This document shows positions 18,346 through 27,616 of a stretch of DNA of 37,966 nt, piece by piece (positions within the stretch are counted from its first letter, which is position 1; every line of letters starts with the position of its first letter). The position numbers were made by a program, and so were the translations under genes. The notes below the pieces were generated by a model. It searched no databases. It was not told where the DNA came from and saw only the letters and a list, made by a program, of their open reading frames with translations. This DNA comes from Chelativorans sp. (lineage in GTDB: Bacteria; Pseudomonadota; Alphaproteobacteria; Rhizobiales; Rhizobiaceae): positions 1-37,966 of the forward strand of contig NZ_JAPSLH010000035.1 in the NCBI RefSeq assembly GCF_031180965.1, written 5' to 3'.

Positions 18346-19686
18346 ATGGCATCCGGGCTGGCTCCGGCACAGATGGCCAAGGGCGCCGGGCAGGACCTGG
18401 TTCTCACCGATCCGCTCACCGGATTGGGGAACCGGCGCAGATTTTTTCACAAGGTGGACCGGCTGATCGCCGAGCGCGCGGACGACCCCGCCCCCTTCGC
18501 CATCGCCATCTTTGACCTCGACGGCTTCAAGCCGATCAACGATCTTTTCGGCCGCGCCGCCGGCGACGAGATCCTGCAGCAGGTGGCCATGCGGCTGCGT
18601 GCGGCGATGGACGAGCATTCGACGGTGACGCGGATCGGCGCCGACGAATTCGGCGTGCTCTACCCCATGGTGTTCAGCGAGGCGGCGGCGGCGGGCCGCG
18701 CCCGTGTGCTGATCGAGATCCTCTCGGCTCCCTATCATGTGGGCGACCGCACGGCGCGCCTTTCGGCCTCCGCCGGCTGCTCCCTCTTTTATTCCGAGGA
18801 GGATACGACCGAGCTTCTCCTCAGCAAGGCTGAAACGGCGCTCTACCAGGCAAAGCGCAGCGGGCGCGGGGCGGTCGCCGTCTATACCCGTGAGATGGAG
18901 GAAGCGGCAAAGACGGTGACGCGCATGGAGCAGGCGCTGCGGCGGGCCGTGGCCGCTGGGGATGTGGAACCGCATTTTCAGCCGATCGTCGACCTGCCGT
19001 CGCGCGGCGTGGTCGGCTTCGAGGCGCTTGCCCGCTGGACAGACCGTGACCTTGGAGCCGTTTCTCCATCGGTCTTCATTCCGATCGCGGAGGAGCGCGG
19101 CTTCATCGGTCAGCTCTCCCAGCTCGTGCTGCGCAAGGCCGCGGAGGCGGCGCTCGATTGGCCGGAGCACCTGCACCTTTCCTTCAACCTTTCTCCCTCC
19201 CAGCTGGTGGACCACAACACCGTCCAGCAGATCCTGTCGATCCTGGAGCGGACCGGGTTCGATCCGCGCCGGCTGGAGGTCGAGCTGACCGAGACCGGCC
19301 TGATGAACGATCCTGCTTCGGCCGAAAGGATCATCGCCGATCTGCGGAGCGCAGGGATCGGGATTTCGCTGGACGATTTCGGAACGGGCCAGTCGAGTCT
19401 CGGACGTCTGCGCGATTTCCGCTTCGACAAGCTTAAGATCGACCGCGCCTTTGTCTCCTCCCTCCTGGAGGACCGGGCGTCAGAGCAGATCGTGCGTGCG
19501 ATCCTCGCGATGGCAGCGGGTTTGGGCATGGATGTGGTGGCGGAAGGCATCGAATATGAGGCCCAGGCCGATCGGCTCATCGAGTTCGGCTGCGCCGGCG
19601 GCCAGGGCTTCCTGTTCGGCAGGCCGCGCGATGCCGAAGGGACCCTCGCCTATATGAGAGATGTCATTCCCGGCCCGATGGGCTGA
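18346..19686 (+). CDS. GGDEF-EAL protein, probable c-di-GMP phosphodiesterase
   Basis: 446 residues from ATG 18346 (an adjacent GTG at 18343 is the longest option). The GGDEF domain (about residues 20-180) starts almost at the N-terminus with DPLTGLGNRRRF; its active-site motif is GADEF (residues 98-102) in place of GGDEF, and no RxxD inhibitory site is apparent. The EAL domain (about 195-440) is intact: EAL at 226-228, FNLSPSQL, ELTETGLM, DDFGTG, KIDRAFV, VAEGIE and GQGFLFGRP, which include the metal ligands and catalytic residues. The protein therefore probably degrades c-di-GMP, with the GGDEF part as a possible GTP-binding regulator. It has no membrane segments or sensor domain. Activity is inferred. 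Confidence 0.88.
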   Translation: MASGLAPAQMAKGAGQDLVLTDPLTGLGNRRRFFHKVDRLIAERADDPAPFAIAIFDLDGFKPINDLFGRAAGDEILQQVAMRLRAAMDEHSTVTRIGADEFGVLYPMVFSEAAAAGRARVLIEILSAPYHVGDRTARLSASAGCSLFYSEEDTTELLLSKAETALYQAKRSGRGAVAVYTREMEEAAKTVTRMEQALRRAVAAGDVEPHFQPIVDLPSRGVVGFEALARWTDRDLGAVSPSVFIPIAEERGFIGQLSQLVLRKAAEAALDWPEHLHLSFNLSPSQLVDHNTVQQILSILERTGFDPRRLEVELTETGLMNDPASAERIIADLRSAGIGISLDDFGTGQSSLGRLRDFRFDKLKIDRAFVSSLLEDRASEQIVRAILAMAAGLGMDVVAEGIEYEAQADRLIEFGCAGGQGFLFGRPRDAEGTLAYMRDVIPGPMG

Positions 19687-19808
19687 AACCTGTCGCCGCT
19701 TCGCACGTTAGGAGCGTCCCAGGCGCTCGGCCGATCCGTTCGCCAGCAGATCCGGCAGGCATCCCACCGCGGCCAGGCTTGCATCCACAACGAAGGAACA
19801 GCTCCGCC

Positions 19809-20576
19809 ATGATGCCCACAGAAAAATTCCCGGATCTTGAGAACGCGTCGGTGCTTATCACCGGCGGGGGATCGGGCATCGGCGCGGCCCTCACGGAGGG
19901 CTTCCTGCGTCAGGGCGCGCGCGTTGCCTTTATCGACATAGCGGAAGATCAAAGCCGCGCGCTATGCGAGGAGATGCGGCGCAAGCTTGATCGCGCTCCG
20001 CTCTTTCTTCGTGCCGACCTTCGCGACATCTCCGCTCTGCGTGAGGCGGTGTCCAAAGCCGCCGAGGCGCATGGGCCGATCACCGTGCTGGTCAACAATG
20101 CGGCCTGGGACGATCGCCACGCGATAGAGGATGTCACGCCGGATTATTGGGACCGGAATCAGGCAATCAACCTCCGCCCGCTTTTCTTCACCGCGCAAGC
20201 CGTGGTGCCGGGCATGAAGCAGGCGGGAGGCGGATCGATCGTCAACTTCACCTCCATCTCCTACATGATCAACAATGGCGAGATGCCCTCCTATACGGCT
20301 GCGAAGGGCGGCATTGTCGGGCTGACGAAAGGGCTTGCCGGCGCGCTCGGTCCCGACGGCATACGCGTCAACGCCATCGCTCCTGGCTGGATCCTTACCG
20401 AGCGGCAGAAAAAGCTCTGGGTAACGGATGAGGGGCTGCAGAAATTTATCGAGCGCCAGTGCCTGAAACGGGCGCTGGAGCCGCCGGACATGGTTGGGCC
20501 GTGCCTGTTTCTCGCCTCCGGCCTGTCGCGTGCAATCACGGCGCAAACACTGATCGTGGACGGAGGCTATCTATGA
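19809..20576 (+). CDS. Short-chain dehydrogenase/reductase
   Basis: 255 residues of the classical SDR family. The cofactor motif is TGGGSGIG (residues 18-25), followed by acidic Asp near the end of strand 2 (FIDIAED), which suggests NAD preference, then NNAA (96-99) and Asn121. The catalytic set is Ser149, Tyr162 and Lys166 (YTAAKGG). A GG..T at the end (IVDGGYL) is typical. ATG 19809 (or 19812) follows AAGGA at a rather long distance. Its last codons overlap the start of the SMP-30 lactonase gene as ATGA. Together these suggest a sugar 1-dehydrogenase whose lactone product is opened by the neighbour; the sugar is unknown. Confidence 0.9.
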   Translation: MMPTEKFPDLENASVLITGGGSGIGAALTEGFLRQGARVAFIDIAEDQSRALCEEMRRKLDRAPLFLRADLRDISALREAVSKAAEAHGPITVLVNNAAWDDRHAIEDVTPDYWDRNQAINLRPLFFTAQAVVPGMKQAGGGSIVNFTSISYMINNGEMPSYTAAKGGIVGLTKGLAGALGPDGIRVNAIAPGWILTERQKKLWVTDEGLQKFIERQCLKRALEPPDMVGPCLFLASGLSRAITAQTLIVDGGYL

Positions 20577-21451
20577 ACGAGGTCAGGGTTTCGGTATTCT
20601 CGGATGTCGCTTGCCAGCTGGGCGAGGGACCGAGTTACGACGCGCGCACGGACACGCTCTTCTGGTTCGACATTGTCGGGCGCAAGCTCCTGGAGCGGCG
20701 CCTTGCAGGTACGCGGACGCATGTGCACGACCTGCCCCTCATGGCCAGCGCCTTGGCCGACGTGGACGAGGAGCGGCAGCTCATCGTGACAGAAACGGGC
20801 CTGCATCTGCGCGATCGCGCCACGGGCAAGCTGGAGTTGCTGGTTGAAGTGGAGGCGGACCGGCCGGATACGCGCTCGAATGATGCCCGCCCACATCCTG
20901 CCGGCTCGCTCTGGTTCGGCACCATGAGCAAGAAGGGCACAGAGCACGCCGGCGCCATCTATTGGTTCTTCAAGGGCGAGGTGCGCCGGCTTTTCTCACA
21001 CATCACCACGCCAAACTCGATCTGCTTTTCGCCTGACGGGACCATCGCCTATTTCGCCGACACGCGCGAGAATCGGCTTTACCGCGTCACCTGCGATCCC
21101 GAGACGGGCCTGCCGGTGGATGACCCGGTGGTGGCAATCGAAAGCAAGGACATGCCGGGCGGCATGGACGGCTCGGTGATGGATGTCCACGGAACGATCT
21201 GGAATGCGCGGTGGGGCGGCGGCAGCATCGACGCTTGGAGCCAGAGCGGCGAGCTCATCCGCAGCATCCCGATGCCGGCGCGGCAGATCTCCTGCCCCGT
21301 CTTCGTCGGGCCGAAGGCAAGCCGGCTTGCTGCGACTTCGGCTTTCAACGGAATGGACGAGGAGGCGCGCAAGGCCGATCCGGAGGCCGGCAAGACCTTC
21401 CTGCTCGATCTGGAAGTGCAGGGCAGGTTCGATCCGCCCGTGCTGATCTGA
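20573..21451 (+). CDS. SMP-30/gluconolactonase family sugar lactonase
   Basis: 292 residues from ATG 20573 (MNEVRVSVFSDVACQLGEGP), which overlaps the SDR stop in an ATGA junction. It is a six-bladed beta-propeller of the SMP-30/Gluconolactonase/LRE-like family. The divalent-metal ligands are seen as Glu18 in LGEGPSYD, an Asn in SNDARPHPAGSLWFGTM and an Asp in GGMDGSVMDVHGTIWNARW. Such enzymes hydrolyse aldono-lactones. With the coupled SDR this makes a two-step oxidation module for an aldose. No dehydratase, transporter or regulator is alongside, so the pathway is incomplete here. The gene converges with the rlpA-like gene with only three bases between them. Confidence 0.92.
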   Translation: MNEVRVSVFSDVACQLGEGPSYDARTDTLFWFDIVGRKLLERRLAGTRTHVHDLPLMASALADVDEERQLIVTETGLHLRDRATGKLELLVEVEADRPDTRSNDARPHPAGSLWFGTMSKKGTEHAGAIYWFFKGEVRRLFSHITTPNSICFSPDGTIAYFADTRENRLYRVTCDPETGLPVDDPVVAIESKDMPGGMDGSVMDVHGTIWNARWGGGSIDAWSQSGELIRSIPMPARQISCPVFVGPKASRLAATSAFNGMDEEARKADPEAGKTFLLDLEVQGRFDPPVLI

Positions 21452-21454
21452 ACC

Positions 21455-21814
21455 TTACTTCGATGTCTCCAGGCAGACTTTTGTGTGTCCGGCGCCGAGG
21501 AAGCCGAGCTTGGCGGCCGCAGCCTTCGAAAGGTCGAGGATCCGTCCTCGCACGAAGGGGCCGCGGTCGTTGATGCGCACGACGACGGCCTTGCCGTTGC
21601 GCCGGTTCACCACCTTCACTTTCGTACCGAAGGGCAGGGATTTGTGCGCGGCGGTCATGGCGGCCGGGTTCATGCGCTCGCCCGAGGCGGTCTTGGAGGT
21701 CAGCGCATACCAGGAGGCGCTCCCGCACTGGGCATGGGCGGCGGCGGGAAGCGACGCGGCAAGAACGGCGGCGGCAAGGGCGGGAGTGCCCCGTCGGCGG
21801 AGAAAGTCTTTCAT
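21455..21814 (-). CDS. Small RlpA-like double-psi beta-barrel protein
   Basis: 119 residues from minus-strand ATG 21814, with a signal peptide (residues about 1-28, ending AAAHA). The mature part is a single DPBB domain: [40 protein letters not shown] and GRILDLS. The residues matching RlpA catalytic positions are Glu46, His57 and Asp83, so lytic transglycosylase activity is possible. It lacks the SPOR domain and lipobox Cys context of full-length RlpA. Cys30 sits just after the cleavage site and a second Cys near the C-terminus (KVCLETSK) could form a disulfide. Probably periplasmic. Confidence 0.88.
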   Translation of the reverse strand: MKDFLRRRGTPALAAAVLAASLPAAAHAQCGSASWYALTSKTASGERMNPAAMTAAHKSLPFGTKVKVVNRRNGKAVVVRINDRGPFVRGRILDLSKAAAAKLGFLGAGHTKVCLETSK

Positions 21815-22080
21815 TCGTGAGTGTCCCCCATCAGGTGGTTTGTGCCTCCCTAGGAAAGGAATTGGGCGGTGGAGGGACAAAGTTGCGGCAGAACAGGGAC
21901 CACGGTCGGGAATCTATGCGGCGCCTGCGCGCCAAAGGAAAGAATTCGCGTGAGTATAACCGTGCATCGACGGGGTCCTCTCCGATGATTTGGCTTTCGG
22001 GTCGGCGTGCGTTGATGTGCGGAACTTCCCTTTCCCCCTCATGTTCTGAGCCGAAGGGACGCGGAAGAGGAGTTGGATTT

Positions 22081-22779
22081 ATGAAGACCCGTCTCTTACT
22101 GCTGGGAGCGGCGGCCTTGGGTGCGCTTGCGGCATCCTCGGGCATTGCGGCGGCGGCGAACGCCTACACGACAGGAAATGTGAACATGCGCGCGGGCCCG
22201 AGCACGCAATATCCGCAGATCGTCACGCTCCCGCGCGGTGCGACCGTGGAGGTCTATGGCTGCACCAGCGGCTGGCAGTGGTGCGACGCGGAGTGGCGCG
22301 GCTATCGCGGCTGGGTCAGCGCGACCTATCTGGAGACGCTCTATCAGAACCGCCGCGTCTATGTGCCGGACTACGCGCCGCGGGTCGGCGTGCCCGTGAT
22401 CACCTTCTCGTTCGGCTCCTATTGGGACCGTCACTACCGCGACCGGCCGTGGTATCGCGACCGCGACCGCTGGGATGGTGGATGGGACAGGGACGACAGG
22501 CGCCGCGAGAGGGTAGAGATCGACAGGCCACGCGAGCGGCGGCGGGATTTCGACAGGCCACCACCGCAATGGCGGCCGGATCGCGATGAGCGGCCGGCGG
22601 AGTGGCGTTCGCAGCGAGACGAGATCATTGTGAGACCGAGGTCGCCGGACGAGTTCCGTCGCGAATTCCGCGGCGACGGGGAGTCCAGGAGGTCGAGGCG
22701 AGCAAACGAAGATACACCGCCCGGACAGCGTGGCCGCGACCGCTGCCCGCCCGGGCTGCAGAAGCAGGGCCGCTGCTGA
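22081..22779 (+). CDS. Exported bacterial SH3 domain protein with Arg/Asp-rich tail
   Basis: 232 residues. A signal peptide (about 1-26, LAASSGIAAAA) is followed by one bacterial SH3 domain (about 27-92) with VNMRAGPSTQYPQIVTLPRG and GWVSATYL. A segment with a YVPDYAPRVGVPVITFSFGSYWD motif then leads into a long low-complexity tail rich in Arg, Asp, Trp and Pro (about 118-225), ending RCPPGLQKQGRC. Bacterial SH3 domains often bind peptidoglycan. This architecture with the CPPGL...GRC end recurs in rhizobia, from memory, with unknown function. The ATG at 22081 follows GAGGAG-type sequence. The 266 bases upstream hold no other gene. Confidence 0.85.
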   Translation: MKTRLLLLGAAALGALAASSGIAAAANAYTTGNVNMRAGPSTQYPQIVTLPRGATVEVYGCTSGWQWCDAEWRGYRGWVSATYLETLYQNRRVYVPDYAPRVGVPVITFSFGSYWDRHYRDRPWYRDRDRWDGGWDRDDRRRERVEIDRPRERRRDFDRPPPQWRPDRDERPAEWRSQRDEIIVRPRSPDEFRREFRGDGESRRSRRANEDTPPGQRGRDRCPPGLQKQGRC

Positions 22780-22798
22780 TCGACGGTTTGATACAGAT

Positions 22799-22829
22799 AA
22801 AGCCCTGCCGCTTGCGGCGGCGGGGCTTT
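22799..22829 (+). terminator. Hairpin terminator after the SH3 gene
   Basis: AAAGCCC at 22799-22805 pairs with GGGCTTT at 22823-22829, with further GC pairing inside. The T run is only three bases, so it is a moderate terminator. A second hairpin, ACGCTTC/GAAGCGT at 22841-22857, follows and lies between the convergent SH3 gene and tRNA-Leu, where it could serve either strand. Confidence 0.6.
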
Positions 22830-22929
22830 CGACCCGTTCGACGCTTCGCCGAAGCGTTGCTCGCGTCGGTATGCGTGGAATGCCGGTGCTCTTCCGCGGC
22901 CAGGGCCGCTCATCCTCATCGCAAGGCGA

Positions 22930-23014
22930 TGGTGCCCAGGAGAGGACTCGAACCTCCACGCCTCGCGGCACACGGACCTGAACCGTGCGCGTCTACCAAT
23001 TCCGCCACCTGGGC
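22930..23014 (-). tRNA. tRNA-Leu (anticodon CAG)
   Basis: 85 bases on the minus strand with an encoded CCA end (22930-22932). The acceptor stem is GCCCAGG/CCTGGGC, the D-loop contains AATTGGTAGACGC, and the T-arm has GGTTCGAGTCC. The anticodon loop TTCAGGT reads CAG (plus-strand 22978-22980). The long variable arm fits the class II leucine tRNA structure. CAG decodes the CTG codon, the main Leu codon in this GC-rich sequence. It has its own promoter directly upstream. Confidence 0.96.
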
Positions 23015-23027
23015 TAGGTGCGCAGCC

Positions 23028-23056
23028 GATGTAAGCGGCGGGACCGGCCCTGTCAA
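23028..23056 (-). promoter_or_regulatory. Promoter of tRNA-Leu(CAG)
   Basis: On the minus strand a perfect TTGACA (23051-23056) is followed by a 17-base spacer and TACATC (23028-23033). Initiation about seven bases further on would give a leader of roughly seven bases before the tRNA, as expected for a tRNA gene. Confidence 0.6.
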
Positions 23057-23165
23057 CGCGGTTTTGCGATTTTCGCGGCCGGCGCCTCGGAGCGGGAGCC
23101 GGCAGGCTCCTCGACAAGGATAGGACCGTCACATAGGTCCGAGCCGCGGAACGGGCGGGGCGGGC

Positions 23166-23786
23166 TCACGCCTCCAGGATTTCCTTCGAGGCCACGGTGG
23201 AATCCGGGTTGAGGCGGTAGACGAGGGGCACGCCAGTGGCGATCTCCATCTTGACGATCTCCTCGCCGGAGAGCCCGTCCAGCACCATCACGAGTGCGCG
23301 CAGGGAGTTGCCATGCGCGCTGACGAGCACCGTCCTCCCGCGCAGCACCTGGGGCAGGATCATGCGCAGGTAGTAGGGCCACACGCGGGCGCCGGTGTCG
23401 CGCAGGCTCTCGCCGCCCGGCGGCGGCACGTCATAGGAGCGGCGCCAGATATGCACCTGCTCCTCGCCCCATTTCTTGCGCGCGTCGTCCTTGTTGAGGC
23501 CGGAGAGGTCGCCATAGTCGCGTTCGTTGAGCGCCTGGTCCCGGATCGTCTGCAGGTCCTTCATCCCGAGCTCATCGAGGATGTGGTCGTTGGTGACCTG
23601 CGCACGGCTGAGCACCGACGTGAAGGCAATGTCCGGGCGCAAGCCCTTCGCCTTGATTCTGCGGCCGGCGGATTTGGCTTCCTCGTGGCCGAGATCGGAA
23701 AGCCCCGGATCGCGCCAGCCGGTAAAGAGGTTCTTCAGGTTCCACTCGCTCTGGCCGTGGCGAACGAGGATGAGCGTTCCGGACAT
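23166..23786 (-). CDS. gpmA: 2,3-bisphosphoglycerate-dependent phosphoglycerate mutase
   Basis: 206 residues. It interconverts 3- and 2-phosphoglycerate in lower glycolysis and gluconeogenesis. The phospho-His motif [10 protein letters not shown] has Arg9-His10-Gly11, with the second His158 in [11 protein letters not shown] and the acid Glu88 in [11 protein letters not shown]. Bacterial alpha enzymes of this kind are slightly shorter than the E. coli one (about 250), as here. It is the last gene of a minus-strand series, 25 bases after dapB. The intact RHG contrasts with the altered THP of the superfamily member at 10576. Confidence 0.95.
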   Translation of the reverse strand: MSGTLILVRHGQSEWNLKNLFTGWRDPGLSDLGHEEAKSAGRRIKAKGLRPDIAFTSVLSRAQVTNDHILDELGMKDLQTIRDQALNERDYGDLSGLNKDDARKKWGEEQVHIWRRSYDVPPPGGESLRDTGARVWPYYLRMILPQVLRGRTVLVSAHGNSLRALVMVLDGLSGEEIVKMEIATGVPLVYRLNPDSTVASKEILEA

Positions 23787-23811
23787 GATGTTCTCCTAGG
23801 CTTGGAAAGGA

Positions 23812-24624
23812 TCAGGCAAGGCCCAGCACGTCGAGCATGGAATAAAGGCCCGGCTTCCTGCCATGTGCCCAGAGAGCGGCCTTCACCGCCCCGCGGGCGA
23901 AGATTGCGCGGTCCTCGGCCTGGTGCGAGAGCACGATGCGCTCGCCCGTGCCGGCGAGGATAACGGAGTGCTCGCCCACCACCGAGCCGCCGCGCAGCGT
24001 GGCAAAGCCGATTGTGCCTGCCTCGCGCGGCCCGGTATGGCCGTCGCGCACGCGCACGCTTTGTTCCGCAAGGTCTACGCCGCGGCCCTCGGCCGCCGCC
24101 TGGCCCAGCAGAAGCGCGGTGCCGGAAGGGGCGTCCACCTTGTGGCGGTGATGCATCTCGACGATCTCGATATCGAAGTCGGCAGCGTCGAGCGCCTTCG
24201 CCGCCTGCCGCACGAGCACGGAAAGCAGGTTCACGCCAAGGCTCATATTGCCGGACTTGACGATCGTGGCATGGCGCGCGGCCGCGGCGATCGCTGCCTC
24301 GTCCTTGCCGGAAAGACCAGTCGTGCCGATGACATGGACGATGCGGGCCTGCGCCGCGTAGCCGGCGAACTCGACAGTCGCCTGCGGCGCGGTGAAATCG
24401 AGCACGCCGTCGGCCTTGGCAAAGACCGGCAGCGGGTCATCGGCGATCTTCACATCGATGGGACCGATGCCGGCAAGCTCCCCGGCGTCGCGCCCCAGAT
24501 GCGGCGAGCCCGCCCGCTCGACGGCGCCGACCACGCGCGCCCCGTCCATCGCGTGAATGGTGCGGATGAGCGTCTGGCCCATGCGGCCGCCGGCGCCCAT
24601 CACCACCAGACCCATCTGCGCCAT
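23812..24624 (-). CDS. dapB: 4-hydroxy-tetrahydrodipicolinate reductase
   Basis: 270 residues from minus-strand ATG 24624, preceded by GGGAGGGG; ATG 24627 is adjacent but too close to that site. It reduces the DapA product with NAD(P)H on the way to diaminopimelate and lysine, so it feeds peptidoglycan. The nucleotide motif is GAGGRMG (residues 10-16), DFTAP near 76-80, and GTTG at 100-103. The active site [15 protein letters not shown] lies at 156-170, with His158/His159 and Lys162. It sits 13 bases after the ABC exporter gene and 25 bases before gpmA, probably in one transcript. Confidence 0.96.
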   Translation of the reverse strand: MAQMGLVVMGAGGRMGQTLIRTIHAMDGARVVGAVERAGSPHLGRDAGELAGIGPIDVKIADDPLPVFAKADGVLDFTAPQATVEFAGYAAQARIVHVIGTTGLSGKDEAAIAAAARHATIVKSGNMSLGVNLLSVLVRQAAKALDAADFDIEIVEMHHRHKVDAPSGTALLLGQAAAEGRGVDLAEQSVRVRDGHTGPREAGTIGFATLRGGSVVGEHSVILAGTGERIVLSHQAEDRAIFARGAVKAALWAHGRKPGLYSMLDVLGLA

Positions 24625-24637
24625 CATCCCCTCCCTG

Positions 24638-26461
24638 TCAGCCATGCTCGGAGGAGGCATCCGCCGACGCGCCCGCAAGCAGGTTCTCCGCCTTTTCCGT
24701 CTGCATGCGGTAGAAGCGGGCATAGACGCCGTTCGGCTTCCGGACCAGCGTGCGGTGCGTTCCCTCTTCGATCAGCCGCCCTTCCTCGAGGACGACGATG
24801 CGGTCCGCATTGACGACGGTTGAAAGGCGGTGCGCGATGACCAGGGTGGTGCGCTTGACCATGACGCGCTCCAGCGCCTCCTGCACCTTGGCCTCCGACT
24901 GGTTGTCGAGGGCCGAGGTGGCTTCGTCGAGGAGGAGGATGGGCGCGTTGCGCAGGATGGCCCGGGCGATCGAGAGCCGCTGGCGCTGGCCGCCCGAAAG
25001 GGTGACGCCGTTCTCGCCCACCAGCGTCTCGTAGCGCTTCGGCTGCTGCGCGATGAATTCCTCGGCATTGGCCAGCCTTGCCGCTTCCTCCACCTCCGCA
25101 TCGGTGGCGTCCGGCCGGCCGTAGCGGATATTGTCGCGGATTGTGCCTTCGAACAGATAGGGGTGCTGCGATACATAGGCGATCTTCGATCGCAGCGAAT
25201 GTTTCGTCACCTCTGCGATGTCCTGCCCGTCTATGGTGATCCTGCCGCCGTCGAGGTCGTAGAAGCGCTGCAGTAGGGCAAAGAGCGTGGACTTGCCGGC
25301 GCCGGACGGCCCGACTATGGCCGTCGTCTCGCCCGCCTTCGCTTCGAAGCTCACTCCGTGCAGCACGGGCATGTGCTCGGCATAGGAAAAGCGCACCTTC
25401 TCGAAGCGGATATTGCCGGCGCTCACATGGAGCGGCTTTGCGTCCGGCGCGTCGGTCTGCTGCGGTTCGAGGTCGAGGATTTCGTAGATCATGCGCGCAT
25501 TGACCAGCGCCCGTTCGAGATTCACCGGCACGCGCGCCAGCTTGCGCACCGGATCATAGGCGAAGATCATCGCGCCGATGAAGGCGATCACGGAGCCGGG
25601 CGGCACGCCCTGGTTCTCCGCGCGCCATCCGGCATAGGCGAGCACGGCCGCCACCGAAATGCCGACCAGGATTTCCGTGATCGGCGTCAGCCGCTCCGAG
25701 ACGCGGGCGATCTTGTTGGAACGGTTCTCGGCGCGCTCGATGAGGGTAGCGAGCTTGCCCGCAAGCGCCTTTTCCATGGTGAAGGCCTTGACGATGGCGA
25801 TGCCCTGCACCGATTCCTGCATCGCGCCGAGCAGGCGCGAATTGATCTCCACCGATTCGCGCGTGATGCTGCGCAGGCGCCTGGTCAGGTAGTTGATCGC
25901 ATAGATCAGCGGCGGGCCGATGAAGAAGGCGACGAGCGACAGGATGGGGTCCATGAACACCATCACCCCCACGAGCCCGATCAGGGTGACCACGTCGCGG
26001 GCCGCGGCGGCAATCGTCATGTTGAGAAGGTCGCGGATGCCGGTCACGTTCTGCGCGATCCGCGCGGAAAGCTGGCCCGATCGGCTCGCGGTGAAGAAGC
26101 CGATGTCGAGCCGCATCAGGTGGTCGAACAGGCGCTTCTGGTAGCGGGCGACGATGTCGTTGCCGATCTGCGCGAGCAGCACCGTCTGACCGTAGACCGC
26201 GAAGCCGCGGACGACATAGAGGACGACAATGATCGCGCAGTACCAGTAGAGCGTGGTCCACTGGGCCGAGAAGAACCCCTGGTCGACGATCGGCTTCAGG
26301 AGATAGGCGCTATAGGCCGTGGCGGCGGAGATCACGAGCATGCAGAGGATGGCGACCGCATATTGCGGAATGAAATCCCGGACATTCTCGCTGAACACGC
26401 GGCGCAGGACCGAGCTTAGCTCGGTGGGAACGGGTGAAATTCGGTTCTGCTCGCTGGACAA
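24638..26461 (-). CDS. ABC exporter, fused membrane and ATPase domains (MsbA-like)
   Basis: About 607 residues from a TTG at 26461, preceded by AAGGA; a GTG at 26542 would give 634 residues but has no ribosome-binding site and its extra N-terminus is not family-like. No ATG is available at a suitable place. The N-terminal six-helix ABC_membrane domain (about residues 20-320) is followed by an ATPase with Walker [10 protein letters not shown], the Q-loop YVSQHPYLF, signature LSGGQRQR, Walker [13 protein letters not shown] and the H-loop IAHRLST. Such half-transporters act as homodimers in the inner membrane, exporting lipids, lipid A precursors or drugs. The cargo is unknown. It lies 96 bases after glk. 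Confidence 0.9.
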   Translation of the reverse strand: MSSEQNRISPVPTELSSVLRRVFSENVRDFIPQYAVAILCMLVISAATAYSAYLLKPIVDQGFFSAQWTTLYWYCAIIVVLYVVRGFAVYGQTVLLAQIGNDIVARYQKRLFDHLMRLDIGFFTASRSGQLSARIAQNVTGIRDLLNMTIAAAARDVVTLIGLVGVMVFMDPILSLVAFFIGPPLIYAINYLTRRLRSITRESVEINSRLLGAMQESVQGIAIVKAFTMEKALAGKLATLIERAENRSNKIARVSERLTPITEILVGISVAAVLAYAGWRAENQGVPPGSVIAFIGAMIFAYDPVRKLARVPVNLERALVNARMIYEILDLEPQQTDAPDAKPLHVSAGNIRFEKVRFSYAEHMPVLHGVSFEAKAGETTAIVGPSGAGKSTLFALLQRFYDLDGGRITIDGQDIAEVTKHSLRSKIAYVSQHPYLFEGTIRDNIRYGRPDATDAEVEEAARLANAEEFIAQQPKRYETLVGENGVTLSGGQRQRLSIARAILRNAPILLLDEATSALDNQSEAKVQEALERVMVKRTTLVIAHRLSTVVNADRIVVLEEGRLIEEGTHRTLVRKPNGVYARFYRMQTEKAENLLAGASADASSEHG

Positions 26462-26557
26462 CAGTCCGTCGGTCCTTGCCTGGATAGATCCGGTGCAGCC
26501 TATGCCCCACCCGCCGCCCACATGCAATTGCAGGCGTGTCACGCCGGCCGAAAAGCG

Positions 26558-27616
26558 TCAGCGGGCGCGCCAGCGCCGGCCGGCCGTCTCCACCCCGAAA
26601 CGCGCCGGCGTGCGTGCATAGGCCGCAAGCCCGAGCACAGCGGCCAAAGGATGCGTGATGACGAAGACCGGCATGGAAGCCATCAGCGCATTGTGCGGTG
26701 CTTTGTCCTCGAAGGCGGCGCGGAACAGGCCGCTCTTCAGCGCCGGCACGATCTTCTGGGCTATGCCGCCGGTGAGAAAGACACCGCCTCGGCTCATGAA
26801 TACCAGGCCGAGATCGCCGGCGAGCCGGCCGAGATAGGTGACGAACAGGTCGAGCGTCTCCACGGCCACCGGGTCGCTGCGCGAAAGGCCGGCGGCGGTG
26901 ACCTCCTCCGGGGTGGAAAAAAGCGGTTCCTTGCCGTCGGCGGCAGCGACGGAGCGGTAGAGGTTGACCAAGCCACGGCCGCACAGCACCTGTTCGCCCG
27001 ACACGCGGCCGCCGATGCGCTCCAGATGCGGAAATATCTGCTCGTCGCGGGCCGAGCGGGGGCCGAGATCGACATGCCCTCCTTCGCCCGGAACGGGGAT
27101 CCATGTGCGCCGCGCATGGACCAGCCCGGCAACGCCAAGCCCCGTGCCCGGCCCCAGCACCACGCGCCTGCCAACCGTTTCGGCGGGCCCGCCGCCGATC
27201 TTCTCCAGATGCTCTTCGCCGAGCGCGACGACCGCGAGCGCCTGCGCCTCGAAGTCGTTGAGCACGACGATATCGCTGAAGCCAAGCTTCGCCATCATCT
27301 CGCGCGGACGCACCACCCAGTGGCAATTGGTGAGGTCAATCTGGTCGCCGTTCACGGGGCCGGCCACGGCCAGCACGGCGGAGCGCGGGATGAGATGCGT
27401 CTGGTCCAGGATGGCATCCTGGATCGCATCGTCGATGGTCGCGAAATCTGCCGTCTGCACGATAGGGAATTCCTTGGGCTCCGCGTAGGAGTCCACGACG
27501 ATGGCAAAGCGCGCATTGGTCCCGCCGATGTCGCCGATGAGGATCGGGAAATCCAGCACCCCCTCGTGATCGTTCGAATACGCCATCTTGCCTACGAGCC
27601 TCTTCGTTCGGATCAT
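26558..27616 (-). CDS. glk: Glucokinase
   Basis: 352 residues of the Glk family (E. coli type), somewhat longer than the usual ~320 because of N- and C-terminal additions. It phosphorylates glucose with ATP. The ATP-binding motif [11 protein letters not shown] lies at about 27-37, the catalytic base is Asp121 in [10 protein letters not shown], and [11 protein letters not shown] and [11 protein letters not shown] follow. ATG 27616 overlaps the mgsA stop as ATGA, which favours this start by translational coupling; ATG 27586 (MAYSNDHEG) is the alternative and would give a more typical length. Confidence 0.95.
   Translation of the reverse strand: MIRTKRLVGKMAYSNDHEGVLDFPILIGDIGGTNARFAIVVDSYAEPKEFPIVQTADFATIDDAIQDAILDQTHLIPRSAVLAVAGPVNGDQIDLTNCHWVVRPREMMAKLGFSDIVVLNDFEAQALAVVALGEEHLEKIGGGPAETVGRRVVLGPGTGLGVAGLVHARRTWIPVPGEGGHVDLGPRSARDEQIFPHLERIGGRVSGEQVLCGRGLVNLYRSVAAADGKEPLFSTPEEVTAAGLSRSDPVAVETLDLFVTYLGRLAGDLGLVFMSRGGVFLTGGIAQKIVPALKSGLFRAAFEDKAPHNALMASMPVFVITHPLAAVLGLAAYARTPARFGVETAGRRWRAR

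Noticed and set aside
23095-23110. GGAGCC-GGCA-GGCTCC hairpin as a terminator of gpmA
   Set aside because: It has a six-base stem and no T run on the minus strand, so termination there is not supported.
25358-26419. 353-residue plus-strand frame inside the ABC exporter gene
   Set aside because: Shadow of the exporter; extremely Arg/Asp/His-rich composition with no motif.
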